Assembly (NCBI GenBank): GCA_907165275.2
Contig: OU015652.1
Location: 1,751,001 to 1,815,000, forward strand
DNA length: 64,000 nucleotides
Reading direction: 5' to 3'
From: Zygaena filipendulae
Lineage: Eukaryota; Arthropoda; Insecta; Lepidoptera; Zygaenidae
The notes under the pieces are model-generated. The model ran no database searches. It was given only the letters and a program-made list of their open reading frames with translations, and was not told where the DNA came from. Every line of letters starts with the position of its first letter. Position 1 is the stretch's first letter. Below, in pieces: positions 54,896 to 64,000 of this stretch. A program made the position numbers and the translations under genes.

Positions 54896-55183
54896 TACAG
54901 TTGCTCAAAAAGTGGCGTATTGCAGGGACGTTTAGCGTTCGGGATGTGGGCTATTACATACTCGAGCTTTTTGTTTACCTTTCCCGAACTCGTGCGTTCT
55001 CTTTGCCAACTGTCAAATGGCGACACGACTTTGACACACTTTTTTGCATTGCGAAACGTACGTTTCGCTACGTTTCGCATTACTAATACGACTAGCGCCA
55101 TCTCTTGATCACAGTTGGAACTTAGTTGAGTTTGTTGTGTTTTTGATATTTTATTAAATTTCTTCATTTTTTTCGCAACTGTA
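54896..55183. mobile_element. TTAA-flanked MITE, 288 bp
   Basis: Ends TACAGTTGCTCAAAAAGT and, inverted, TACAGTTGCGAAAAAAAT. TTAA on both sides (54892-54895, 55184-55187), the target of piggyBac-type transposition, although the termini are not classical piggyBac. Inside is a palindromic cluster GCGAAACGTACGTTTCGC followed by TACGTTTCGC. Confidence 0.8.
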
Positions 55184-55207
55184 TTAAAAATAGTTGTTCA
55201 GTACACG

Positions 55208-55315
55208 TGCGGAACCGTCATTGCAACTAGTTCCGACTGTCAACCCTCACCTTCGGCTGCGCCTCGGCTCGGGTAGACATATGTCGGGCCTCTTTGCAAT
55301 GACAGGCTTTCCGCA
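55208..55315. mobile_element. Small inverted-repeat element
   Basis: TGCGGAACCGTCATTGCAA at the left; TTGCAATGACAGGCTTTCCGCA at the right is its near inverse. A GC-richer core CCTTCGGCTGCGCCTCGGCT. Confidence 0.6.
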
Positions 55316-55385
55316 CTTATAATGAAATATACTATATTATGGCATTGACAAAACAAAGTTAACGACTAGGTCGAACAATTGCAAA

Positions 55386-55540
55386 GTTTAATGCGAAAGT
55401 AAGTCTGTCTGTTACGCTTTCACGCCTAGACGGCTCAACCGATCACCGTGAAATTTTGCATCCACGTTGTCAGGGGTACAGAGAAGGATATATGCTTTTT
55501 ATCGCAGAAATTAACGCGCGTGAAACCGCGGGGAACAGCT
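55386..55540 (+). repeat. Helitron-like element
   Basis: GTTTAATGCGAAAGTAAGTC, CGTTGTCAGGGGTACAGAGA, TGAAACCGCGGGGAACAGCT. Confidence 0.65.
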
Positions 55541-57394
55541 AAAAGTAGTAATATTGAACGATTTTACGTGACCACGTGACATCGTGCGTTCCTTATTTTC
55601 TATTGCGTTAACAATCATAGATTGTCAATTTAGCTAAGGACATTTGCACAAGATGGACTGACGAGTTTGTGGAGATTTGGATATATGGAGATGAGAGAAG
55701 CAATTAATGACCTTTGCCCAGCTGTCGACAATATCGGTTGATCTAATGATAACGATGAAAACAATGAAGTACTTATAGCTGCTTAGTCCAGCACATAATA
55801 ATATGATATATTTTACTTTTTTACTCACTACAAACGGGTAAAATTTATAAATTGTGGGCAATTTTTTTTGTTCATATATTATAGAGGTGAATTAATCAGT
55901 GTACAGTGTTGTTTATTTTTTAATAACTATTTTTATTAGTATTTTAGTAATTTATCTACTTAAATAAATGATTTTCCTATCAATTACGGTAATTTTATTT
56001 GAATGGAAATACTGAGAAAAATATTTCGGAGAACCATTTTTAACCGACTTCCAAAAAGAAGGAGGATCTTTGTTCGGCTGTATTTATGTTTTTTTTTTTA
56101 TCGAAACGAGACGTTTATGGCCATCTTCGCGAACGAAACAATTGGTTTACTTTGTGAAATGCAAGTTTTCAATCAATTTGATAGGAAGTATATTTTATTT
56201 TATCATGTTTTAACCAATGATATTATAAAAGTATTATAATTGATTTTAACTTAAAAAAGCTCCACTTAATTGAAATACAAATATTTGAGGTGCAAATGAT
56301 TTTTCGCTTGAAGAAAAATATGGGGTTTGGAACGCCTTGTCGGGTCATTATAGCAAATCTCTTAAGGAAGGCTTAGGTATAAGTTGTCAAAGTAGTTTAG
56401 GTCGAAAATGACCACTCTTTTAGGTACATAACGTCATATCTTATTAGTACCTACTATATTACGGGTGGCATCAAGAATTGATATAAAAATTAAACACTCT
56501 CAAAGGAAAATTGGAAAATTCTACTATTTCTTAGCGTTTTTGATTTGATAAACAATTCTTTCTGGTTTTTCCGTGAAAAAGTATAATTTAAAGAATAGAT
56601 TTGGGTATTATGCACCTACGGCAAGGATACGGGTTTTAGGATTAAAAAAAAAAGGTAAGTAATAATAATATTAAAAAAAAGGAAAGAAAGATTTATTCAA
56701 ACGAAGGAGAAACACAACACAAATGAACACATACAGGACAACACAAATGAAAACAATTAAAGAATAACAAAATAAATAATACGAAATAAAGAAAAACAAA
56801 ATAAAGAAAAACGAAATAAAACTAAACAAGAAACAATAACATATTTTGCCATTTGTGTTGCGATTTTACTTGGACATTATGACACAGCGCGTCGGTCTCG
56901 AACTAGGCAGAGTTTGTACTGTGGGTACTAGACTATACCTACTTATTCAACGCGTGTAATCTTTTAAGATATAGGTATACCTAGTACCTACTTAACACCC
57001 AAAGTAAATACAAACGTTCATGATTCGGAAATAGAACCCATGACACCTGGCGTAGCGGTCAAGCTAGTCACAATACCAACGGCCCACGGATATCGCAAGT
57101 GAAGTCAGCGCAGCCACAGATAATATAGATAATACTATGCGCAGCCCAGCGCAGCGCAGCCACATCTTTTCGTTTAAATGATCTACAATCTACTAAACTA
57201 CCTAAGACCGCATTTATCACACTTCAGTTCATTCAGTGACTTTCAATCATTGACCAAGATAACTTGTATCTACGAGTAGGTACCTCCATCTATCTAGTGA
57301 TTACAAAAAAATTGTTTAATGATTGTGAATTATTTTCGCAATTCAGAGGAGCTCATTTAGTACTTAGTTTCAATAAACGTAAGTAAACAACTTA
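55541..57394. other. Intergenic, repeats only
   Basis: GCGTTAACAATCATAGATTG at 55602 resembles GCGTTAACGGTCACAGATTG at 53927. TTAACCGACTTCCAAAAAGA at 56040 is the motif of 5929. 56640-56870 is A-rich low complexity. A tRNA-like relic lies at 57015-57075. No gene supported. Confidence 0.5.
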
Positions 57395-57597
57395 TCCTTA
57401 CTATATCTTAAAAGCGAATGTGAGTTGGTTAATTAGTTTGTTTGTTACGCTTTCACGCCTTAACGATTGAATCGATCATCATGAAATTTCGCATACCCGT
57501 TGTCAGGGGTATAGAGAAGGACTACTCATATCTGAAATCCCCCGGTGACTCCGTACCTACCTAATTAACGCGGGTGTAACCGCGGGGTGCAGCTAGT
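57395..57597 (+). repeat. Helitron-like element, full
   Basis: ATCCTTACTATATCTTAAAA to TAACCGCGGGGTGCAGCTAG. Complete. Confidence 0.7.
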
Positions 57598-57689
57598 TTT
57601 CTATATGAAAACAAATCTGACAAGCGACAACTGATTTGTAGGTGTATGATATAAAAATAATGCCATTATTAAATAATCTTTAATAATGG

Positions 57690-57925
57690 CGTCTATAATT
57701 ATAATTTGCCAATGAATTTCTTAATAATAAAAATCTCTTCATCTACTTCTTCAATTATGGCGAAACGCCAATGACAATGTTAAATTGTTCCCCAAGTTGA
57801 AACATGGCTCTCTTGAAAGCCAGTTTCCTGCTCAGGGTCCAAAATAGATGCTGAGTGACTGAAATAACGAAGACAAACGTGACACGCGTGTTTTCGGTAC
57901 GGCTTTCACCCGTCAACAACCCCTC
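57690..57925 (+). repeat. Host repeat without insertion (empty-site paralogue)
   Basis: Runs continuously through the site that is split at 17670/22502: AGTTTCCTGCTCAGGGTCC then AAAATAGATGCTGAGTGACT and GAAATAACGAAGACAAACGT. It therefore shows the pre-insertion layout of the 4.8-kb element's target. Confidence 0.8.
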
Positions 57926-57929
57926 ACCT

Positions 57930-58069
57930 ACTCATCATCTTACCGATCATCATGAAATTTTGGCATGGGGTAGAGAAAAGGATATAATAATATGGCACTT
58001 TTACGCTGGAATCCCGCGGGAACTCCGTAATTAACGCGGCTGAAACCGCGGGGAGTACCTAGCTAGTCT
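57930..58069 (+). repeat. Helitron-like fragment
   Basis: TACCGATCATCATGAAATTT to CTGAAACCGCGGGGAGTACC, CTAG. 5' end missing. Confidence 0.6.
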
Positions 58070-58449
58070 ACGTAATTATAAAGCTCATACTATACGAACA
58101 TAATATGTGAATGTAGATCAAGGTAGGTATAACATTCTTATGTGATGTGTGTCTAACATATATAGGCAGCCATTAAACTAAGAGTACTTAGTGATTTATG
58201 CCTCTAGAACAAGATTAGTCACGGACCACGGTCGAGGTCGGCTACAATTTGATCCGTAGATTTTTTAAACGTACTTATAGAAACTTAGTAAGGTCACAGT
58301 ATGTTGATACTGAGGACAACTGCCTGTACAAGTAGGAAATCCGACCGGCTTATTTCTCTGTGCATTTAAACTTAAAACATAAGTAAGTATGTAAGTAGTT
58401 AGTACTTACATTATTGTCGGTTTGGTCGTAATGGTGGATTATTATATAC

Positions 58450-58490
58450 TAGCTGGCCCCCGTGGTTTCGCCCGCGGTAATTTCGGAGTT
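58450..58490 (-). repeat. Helitron-like fragment, reverse
   Basis: CTAGCTGGCCCCCGTGGTTT and CGCGGTAATTTCGGAGTTAA; only the 3' tip. Confidence 0.6.
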
Positions 58491-58769
58491 AATAAGATCA
58501 AGCATACGTAGGGACAGGTAGACAGTGGAAATCGACTTTGTCTTATACTATGTATTGATGCGAAATGCGAAATTGGCATGCGAAATGGAGTTTGCTTATT
58601 TATACGCTTTCACGGCCAACAGCTCGTAGGTATCTAATTATGGGTAAATTTATCATAAAATTGTACACAATAGGTAGGTTTAGTTTTTACCCATAATAAC
58701 TTCATTCGCAATTATAACGCCAACTAGCAACACACACTAAATGAATATTCTTTTAAGATTTATTAAATA

Positions 58770-58955
58770 CTAGCTGTGCCCCGCGGTTTCACCCGGTAAT
58801 TTCGGAGTTCTGGGAATTCTGGGATAAAAAGTACCCTATGTCCTTCTCTGTACTCCTGAAAATGTGCATGTCAAATTTCATCTAAGTCCGTTCAGCCGTT
58901 TTTGCTTGATTGATTAACAAACATCCAAACATCCACACTTTCATCTTTATAGTAG
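58770..58955 (-). repeat. Helitron-like element, reverse, full
   Basis: CTAGCTGTGCCCCGCGGTTT to ACACTTTCATCTTTATAGTA. A deletion removed part of the usual GCGGGAATTCCGGG hairpin. Confidence 0.7.
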
Positions 58956-59070
58956 TATCAAGTGCTCATGGTCGAGTATTCCCTTTCTGACTAATCTGAC
59001 CATCCTTTCGGCATTTTGTACAGCACCAAGGAATGCATTTGCGTATGTGGAATTAGTATTTGACGAAAAT

Positions 59071-59310
59071 GGCGGCGACCCAGATGGCTAGGTCACCATG
59101 CCTACACGCGACTCCGGGTTCGAGTCCCGGTGGGGGTAGACTTTGAGTGTAACACAGGGTTCCACTTTTCACCTTTTCAGTCTAGGCGTGTTTATGTATC
59201 TATAGTATTATGTATATGTAGTATACCACATTAGTTTGGATTCCACGACACAAGCTCAGTGTGGGATCGAGTAAATCTGTCTTGTGAAGTGGATTATTAT
59301 TATTATTATT
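59071..59310 (+). repeat. tRNA-derived SINE, full copy
   Basis: tRNA-like head with A-box region TGGCTAGGTCACC (about 59085) and B box GGTTCGAGTCC (59118-59128), body with GGGGTAGACTTTGAGTGTAA and GGATTCCACGACACAAGCTC, and an (ATT)n tail. Reference copy for 4537, 11272, 32606 and 62113. Confidence 0.8.
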
Positions 59311-59319
59311 TAACACTGT

Positions 59320-60242
59320 TGTGGTCACAGTTCAAACGTAACGTAACCTAGCGTGGAGGGGTGCTCACTGCTCGCAAATATACGTACATGTACAAAATGA
59401 CAAGCGTTTTTAAACTGACGCATAAACAATTTGCCTGAATCATGACTATGACGTTACCGTAAACGAATTTACCTATCTGGGTGCCTGTGTGACTGTGTTT
59501 GTTTGTTACGCGTTCACTCCTGTACCTACTCTACCGATCCTGATGAAATTTCTGCGTAGGTACTATCACGGTGTACAGAGAAGGACATAAGGTAGGTACT
59601 TTCAGGACTGTTCCCTAGAGATACATATAATAAATTGATTTACAACATGAACAATAACGCGATTGAAGCGTAACTACACTATCCACGTATAATAAAACAA
59701 ATTCTAGAAAATGGTTCTACCTACCTAGGTAAGTATACTCAAGCAAGAATAAAGAAAAAAATAAAGTCAAAGTTTTTTTTTCAATGTTGGTCTTTTTGAC
59801 GTCATTAAAATTACAGTTATTGTGATAGCACCCAAATAATATCCACGCTTCACAGCTTCCTAGTGCTATGGCTGAAGAGAAGAAGCTGCGCAACAAACTC
59901 TTCAGTAGCACGATATCTTTAGTGTGAACTCATATTACAATATTTTATTTGAGACTATATACCTAGTGAAATTATATGCACTATGGCATTGGAGGCCCGG
60001 CCCAGTGAGTGGCGTGAGTGCGACGCATCGTCAAAGCTACATCGCATTGCAAGCTCATGTCCTCGATGATCTGGAGTTACGTTAAAAAAGACGATATTTA
60101 TGTCGCAGTCAAATAGTATAATTTGGCCGTAGACTAAATGGTCGGCGTTTTGTATATTAGCGACAGAAGAAAACGCCGTTATTTTGTATTTGCGTGCACC
60201 CCTCCACGCTAGGTTTGGTTAGGTTTAAATTTCGACCACAAG
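59320..60242. mobile_element. Inverted-repeat DNA element, ~0.9 kb
   Basis: GTGGTCACAGTTCAAACGTA, ACCTAGCGTGGAGGGGTGC at the left; the inverse GCACCCCTCCACGCTAGGTT and TTTAAATTTCGACCAC at the right. No transposase. The left end abuts the SINE tail. An ATGGCTGAAGAGAAGAAGCT block at 59870 is open for 19 codons only. Confidence 0.7.
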
Positions 60243-60365
60243 TCACAATGGAGTCAAATGGTACCAACCCACTTTCCTGTCTTTGTAATACACAAACGCA
60301 TTGCTGGGACCTTTACACCGGTTGGTGACCGAGAGCGAGCGATGGAGTGTCGCTCATCGTGAATT

Positions 60366-60675
60366 GGCTACTTGACTAAAAATTTTTTTTTAGTCCGTCG
60401 TGTAGATTAGTAAAAAATATTGGACACGTATTTTTTCTTTTTTTATGTACTCAAAAAATAACAGAGATACATTGAGTTGAAATTTCGCGTGACGTCACAA
60501 TTCGGTGTGGTTTGTATGGCGCTTATAATGAATATTGACGTCACGAGCCCCCCACCCTAAACTTTAATGCGCTTTATCTATGTTCATTTTCATTAAATTT
60601 AAAAAGCAAAAAATACGTGTCTATTATTTTTTTATTTTATAACTGACGGACTAATTAGAATTTTGATATTCATAC
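60366..60675 (+). mobile_element. MITE of the ATGTTGACTA family, copy G
   Basis: Interior matches the family (TTTTAGTCCGTCGTGTAGAT, TTTCGCGTGACGTCACAATT, ACCCTAAACTTTAATGCGCT). Termini are changed: CTACTTGACTA at the left, and the right end is lost after GATATTC. Confidence 0.75.
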
Positions 60676-61553
60676 CTTGGAGAATACCCAATTATAGAAG
60701 ATTCTGTAGTCTAGAAACAATAAGTATACCTAATTACCTATCTATACAAATTTTGAATTCATACCCGATAAAGACGATAGATGACAGTCAGAAGTCCCCA
60801 CCTTAAGACTGGATTCAGGAACGTCTTTCTATATTATGTGTAAGCCAAGTATAAACACATGAACATGTCAAAGGATCTTTGCCTGTTGTTTGGCTCGTGT
60901 GAATTTTATTAACCTAGGTCCTAGAACAAACTAGACGTTTGTAACAATACCTCAAGTTCCAATTACCATCCTCAATCCATTAACTTTTGCGCGTTTGAAC
61001 CAAAAAACAATTGTTTTAGTACAGACATAGATATCGCTATACCTATGTGATAGGGAACGCTAAAAGGAATTATTGTATACGTAGGAGCCACCCTATATGC
61101 TGTAAATTCATAAGTAGGTAGGTACAACAGCTTATTTTTACTCCACACAAGTACCTACTAGACGAGTAACTTACATCTACAATCTATTTTGTTTTTGCCG
61201 GCAACTAGTTGACTAACCGGTTCCAACGGTCCAAATTAGCAAGACCTTCCTTAAAGATCAGTTAAGAGGCACCTCTGTGGTTTTCCAAGTGTCGTTTAAC
61301 ACTGGTCGTGTTACAAAATAATATTGTGACCACAAAACAGAAAATAACAGATAGAAAAGACATCAATTTAGTTTAGTATGAACACAGATGAAAACCAGCG
61401 TCGCCGGGTGAATTTCGCACACAAAACTATTCATCACGCACAAAAACATTCATTAACGTAATGAAATGTATTAAACGCTTTATAGCTATGTTTTTACTTA
61501 GTTGCTGTTTTCAAAATTCACAGTTTTGGGAATATTGTGGTAAATATATATGT
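60676..61553. other. Intergenic, no gene seen
   Basis: AT-rich. A segment at 61390-61540 (TTCGCACACAAAACTATTCA) is distantly similar to 31035-31170, so an old dispersed repeat is likely. Confidence 0.5.
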
Positions 61554-62112
61554 AACTAGCTGTCCCCCGCGATTTCATCCGCGGTAATTTCGGAGTTCCC
61601 GCGGTAATTTCGGAGTTCCCGCGGGAATTCCGGGATAAAAACTAACCTATCTTTTAAGTTGGACCATTTTATGAATGGTTACAAAATTTTATCAAAATCC
61701 GTTCAGTAGTTTCGGAGTCCATCGCGGACAAACAACGTGACACGTGATTTATATTAGACTAGCGGTCCCCCGCGATTTCATCCGCGGTAATTTCGGAGTT
61801 CCCGCGGGAAAAGCGGGGAAATCAAAATCCGTTCAGTAGTTTCGGAGTCCATCGCGGACAAACAACGTGACACGTGATTTATATATATTAGATTAGATAG
61901 CTGTCCCCCGCGATTTCATCCGCGGTAATTTCGGAGTTCTCGCGGTAATTTCGGAGTTCCCGCGGGAATTTCGGGATAAAAACTATCCTATCTTTTAAGT
62001 TGGACCATTTTATGAATGGTTACAAAATTTTATCAAAATCCGTTCAGTAGTTTCGGAGTCCATCGCGGACAAACAACGTCACACGTGATTTATATATATT
62101 AGATAATATGTA
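61554..62112 (-). repeat. Three nested/tandem reverse Helitron-like copies
   Basis: Starts at 61557, about 61758 and about 61898, each with GCGATTTCATCCGCGGTAAT and later GTTCAGTAGTTTCGGAGTCC, ATCGCGGACAAACAACGT. Two copies duplicate the unit GGTAATTTCGGAGTTCYCGC, and the middle one is internally deleted. The three are nearly identical, so they probably spread by local duplication. Confidence 0.75.
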
Positions 62113-62200
62113 GTATATACCAAGTTTGCTTGGTTTCCACGACACAAGCTTATAGCTAGTGTGGGATCAAGTAGATCTGTGTGTTGTGAAGCGGATTAAA
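62113..62200 (+). repeat. tRNA-derived SINE, 3' end
   Basis: ACCAAGTTTGCTTGGTTTCC, ACGACACAAGC, GTGGGATCAAGTAGATCTGT, GAAGCGGATTA. Confidence 0.65.
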
Positions 62201-62280
62201 TATACTTATGGGATGGCAGTAAAGGAAGTTTAGGAAAGTTAGAGCATTTGCTCTTACTTTCCTTTGCAACGGTAGCGCGC

Positions 62281-62330
62281 CGGCCCCGCCCACAATATAA
62301 GTCCTATCTAGTTAATTTATTTGCTCTGTG
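62281..62330 (+). promoter_or_regulatory. Possible promoter
   Basis: GC-rich GCGCGCCGGCCCCGCCC (about 62275-62291) is followed by an ACAATATAAGTCC TATA-like word at 62292-62304, 43 bp before an ATG with a good downstream donor. Inference only. Confidence 0.3.
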
Positions 62331-62346
62331 GTTGTAGCATTGCAAT

Positions 62347-62396
62347 ATGGATCCGCATCGCAATTCATTCACATTCAACGCGTGTGAGACTTTAAG
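62347..62396 (+). CDS. Possible first coding exon of a gene leaving the window
   Basis: ATG at 62347 opens MDPHRNSFTFNACETL and reaches a strong donor AAG/GTAAGT at 62396/62397, with two bases carried over. No acceptor or second exon could be supported before 64000. Too short to recognise. Confidence 0.3.
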
Positions 62397-62757
62397 GTAA
62401 GTCGTGTCATTTTACTATTTAATATTATTCCATAATAAAATAGTTTTTAAATGACACATTTTATATTGGATGTAAATTTGCATTATCGCTTAATTTACGT
62501 ATAGGAAATAATTTATGTATAATTTTTCCTTTTAAATTCTTTTTTTGCCGTTGGAAATGTTGCAAGTAAATGCAATTAATACAAATAATATTAAGTAAAA
62601 GTTTTTGGTGTTTTTTTTTTTATTTTCATTCATAACGACGATGAATAGTAACACCCGTGATTTTAGTGAAAATGTATGCAGTAGGTCATGGATAGACGTA
62701 AAATTTGTGTACTTATGACGGTATAGATATCTTTTGTGAATATGTTGTCCTTATTAA

Positions 62758-62955
62758 TATTTTAAATGCGAAAGTGAGTCTGTTTGCTTGTTTGTTTTTT
62801 ACGTTTTCAAGCCTTAACGGCTCCACCGATCATCATGAAATTTTGCATGCATGTGCCAGGGGAGGGGTACAGGAAGGACATAGCGTCGGCGATAGTGTAG
62901 TTTAAGACGTGAAAAGGTAACAGAGTTTACTTTTTCTATAGTATTAGCCCTGTGG
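62758..62955 (+). repeat. Helitron-like element
   Basis: TTAAATGCGAAAGTGAGTCT, CGGCTCCACCGATCATCATG. The middle shows a GGGGAGGGGTACAGGAAGGA variant; the end is eroded. Confidence 0.6.
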
Positions 62956-62959
62956 TTCT

Positions 62960-64000
62960 ACCCGCGTTAATTTTCCACCTACTCGTGGTAATCTTTCAAA
63001 TCAATATAAGTACATAGGTATTTTAACTGCCTAAAAAGTGGTCCCGTTTATGATGATGTTCTTTTTATTGTAATTTTTTAAAATAATTTTCCATTACTAG
63101 CAATAGTGCGTACCTACCTACTACTCAACTTCCGTATACTTAAGTATATTAAATTAGTCATTTACTTATTATGAATTATAAACGTAGTATTTTATTGATA
63201 CGTACGTCATACAATAAACGTACCTTTACAAAATTGCTGACTAAAATTTTATTACTTCTACTCGTATTGCCGCAATTAAAACCGTCCTTTTGTTATGGCG
63301 CTTATGAAGAAATACTGTACCTATATATTATGCTATTTCTATCTATTTATTGGTGCTTCCAACACAGAAATGACGCAAACTGTCCGTCAGCTCTTAGAAC
63401 GTGCAATGGATATTAATCTATATATCCATACCTACTGATATTGTAAACAGAAAACATTTGATTTTTGTAATAGGTAGGTATCTATGTTTGCGTGTGCGTG
63501 CGATTAATCTCAAAAACTACTTAATGAACCGATTTCAAAAATTCTTTCACTCATTGGAATTCCTGAGTGACATAGGGTAAGTACTTTTTATTCCGGAATT
63601 CCCGCGGGGACTCCGAAGCTAACGCGAGTGGTCATGGGGGATCGACTACTTACTACTTTGAAATGTTTACAGCTACTGATCGAATTGTTAACGCACGGAA
63701 TACATACCTACCTTGGTTTCCTTGTGCTCATTCATGAGTTTATCTATTTATTTATTTAAAGAACTTTACTGCACAATTGTACAAAAGCGGACTAAATGCC
63801 TGAGGAATTCTCTACCAGTGAACCTTTTGGCTAGGTGAGAAGTTTGTGGCAGGTTAGGTATATAGAAATAAAAATAAAAAGTACCTATTTAACAATATTA
63901 CTATGAATAAAAATATATAAAATAATAAAGCATATAAAAACATAATATACTAATTATATAAATGTAAAATGTATGTTTATATGTATATACATACCTATAT
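62960..64000. other. Right edge, no gene supported
   Basis: A Helitron-like fragment at 63500-63650 (AAAACTACTTAATGAACCGA, AATTCCCGCGGGGACTCCGA). The rest is AT-rich. An 81-codon frame at 63171-63416 is Leu/Tyr-rich, as expected by chance in such sequence. Confidence 0.5.

Noticed and set aside
59085..59128. Candidate tRNA gene on the plus strand
   Set aside because: The tRNA-like head continues into the body and ATT tail of a SINE found in five places.
63171..63416. 81-codon hydrophobic frame near the right edge
   Set aside because: Leu/Ile/Tyr-rich composition is expected by chance in AT-rich sequence; no supporting signal.

Overview
The window looks like nuclear DNA from a moth or butterfly (Lepidoptera). 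It is AT-rich and intron-rich, with short split exons bounded by GT/AG. It is saturated with non-coding repeats of kinds I know from Lepidoptera: Helitron-like Lep1-type fragments, tRNA-derived SINEs, MITEs, a GC-rich R1-clade retrotransposon, and endless GTAGGTACCTAC-type microsatellite. No prokaryotic or viral gene organisation is present. All calls are by eye, without database searches.

Four host genes can be read with confidence. (1) 1-7823 (+) is the 3' half of BBS1, a BBSome cilium-trafficking subunit, in seven visible coding exons. (2) 14800-16739 (+) and (3) 24791-41870 (+) are two acyl-CoA-binding protein genes in direct tandem. They share intron positions and phases, but the second is stretched to 17 kb by transposons. 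(4) 43379-50559 (-) is a secreted Cu/Zn superoxide dismutase-like protein in four exons. It keeps the zinc site but has lost one copper histidine and the active-site arginine. Weaker gene signals are a lone coding-like exon at 26745-26922 (-), two GC-rich coding-like exons at 51960-52186 and 52786-52971 (+), and a promoter plus first exon at 62281-62396 (+).

Region by region: 1-8.1 kb is BBS1 with repeats in every long intron and a MITE 18 bp after its stop codon. 8.1-13.3 kb is intergenic. 13.3-17.3 kb is the first ACBP gene. 17.67-22.50 kb is a terminally repeated 4.8-kb element with identical 215-bp ends, a 4-bp target duplication, no gag-pol, and an interior built from tandem repeats. 22.8-24.2 kb is a decayed DNA transposon holding a Harbinger transposase relic. 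24.4-42.2 kb is the second ACBP gene, whose second intron carries an apparently intact 6.15-kb R1-clade retrotransposon (34457-40610, minus strand, poly-A tail, 16-bp target duplication) inserted at the edge of an older hAT-like element. 43.3-50.6 kb is the SOD-like gene. 50.6-64 kb is mostly repeats, with several structurally complete MITEs.

The host genes do not form an evident pathway together; the shared neighbourhood looks like ordinary synteny. The most unusual items are the gag-pol-less terminal-repeat element (with an empty-site paralogue in the same window), the SOD-like protein with a broken copper site, and the nested hAT/R1 insertion.
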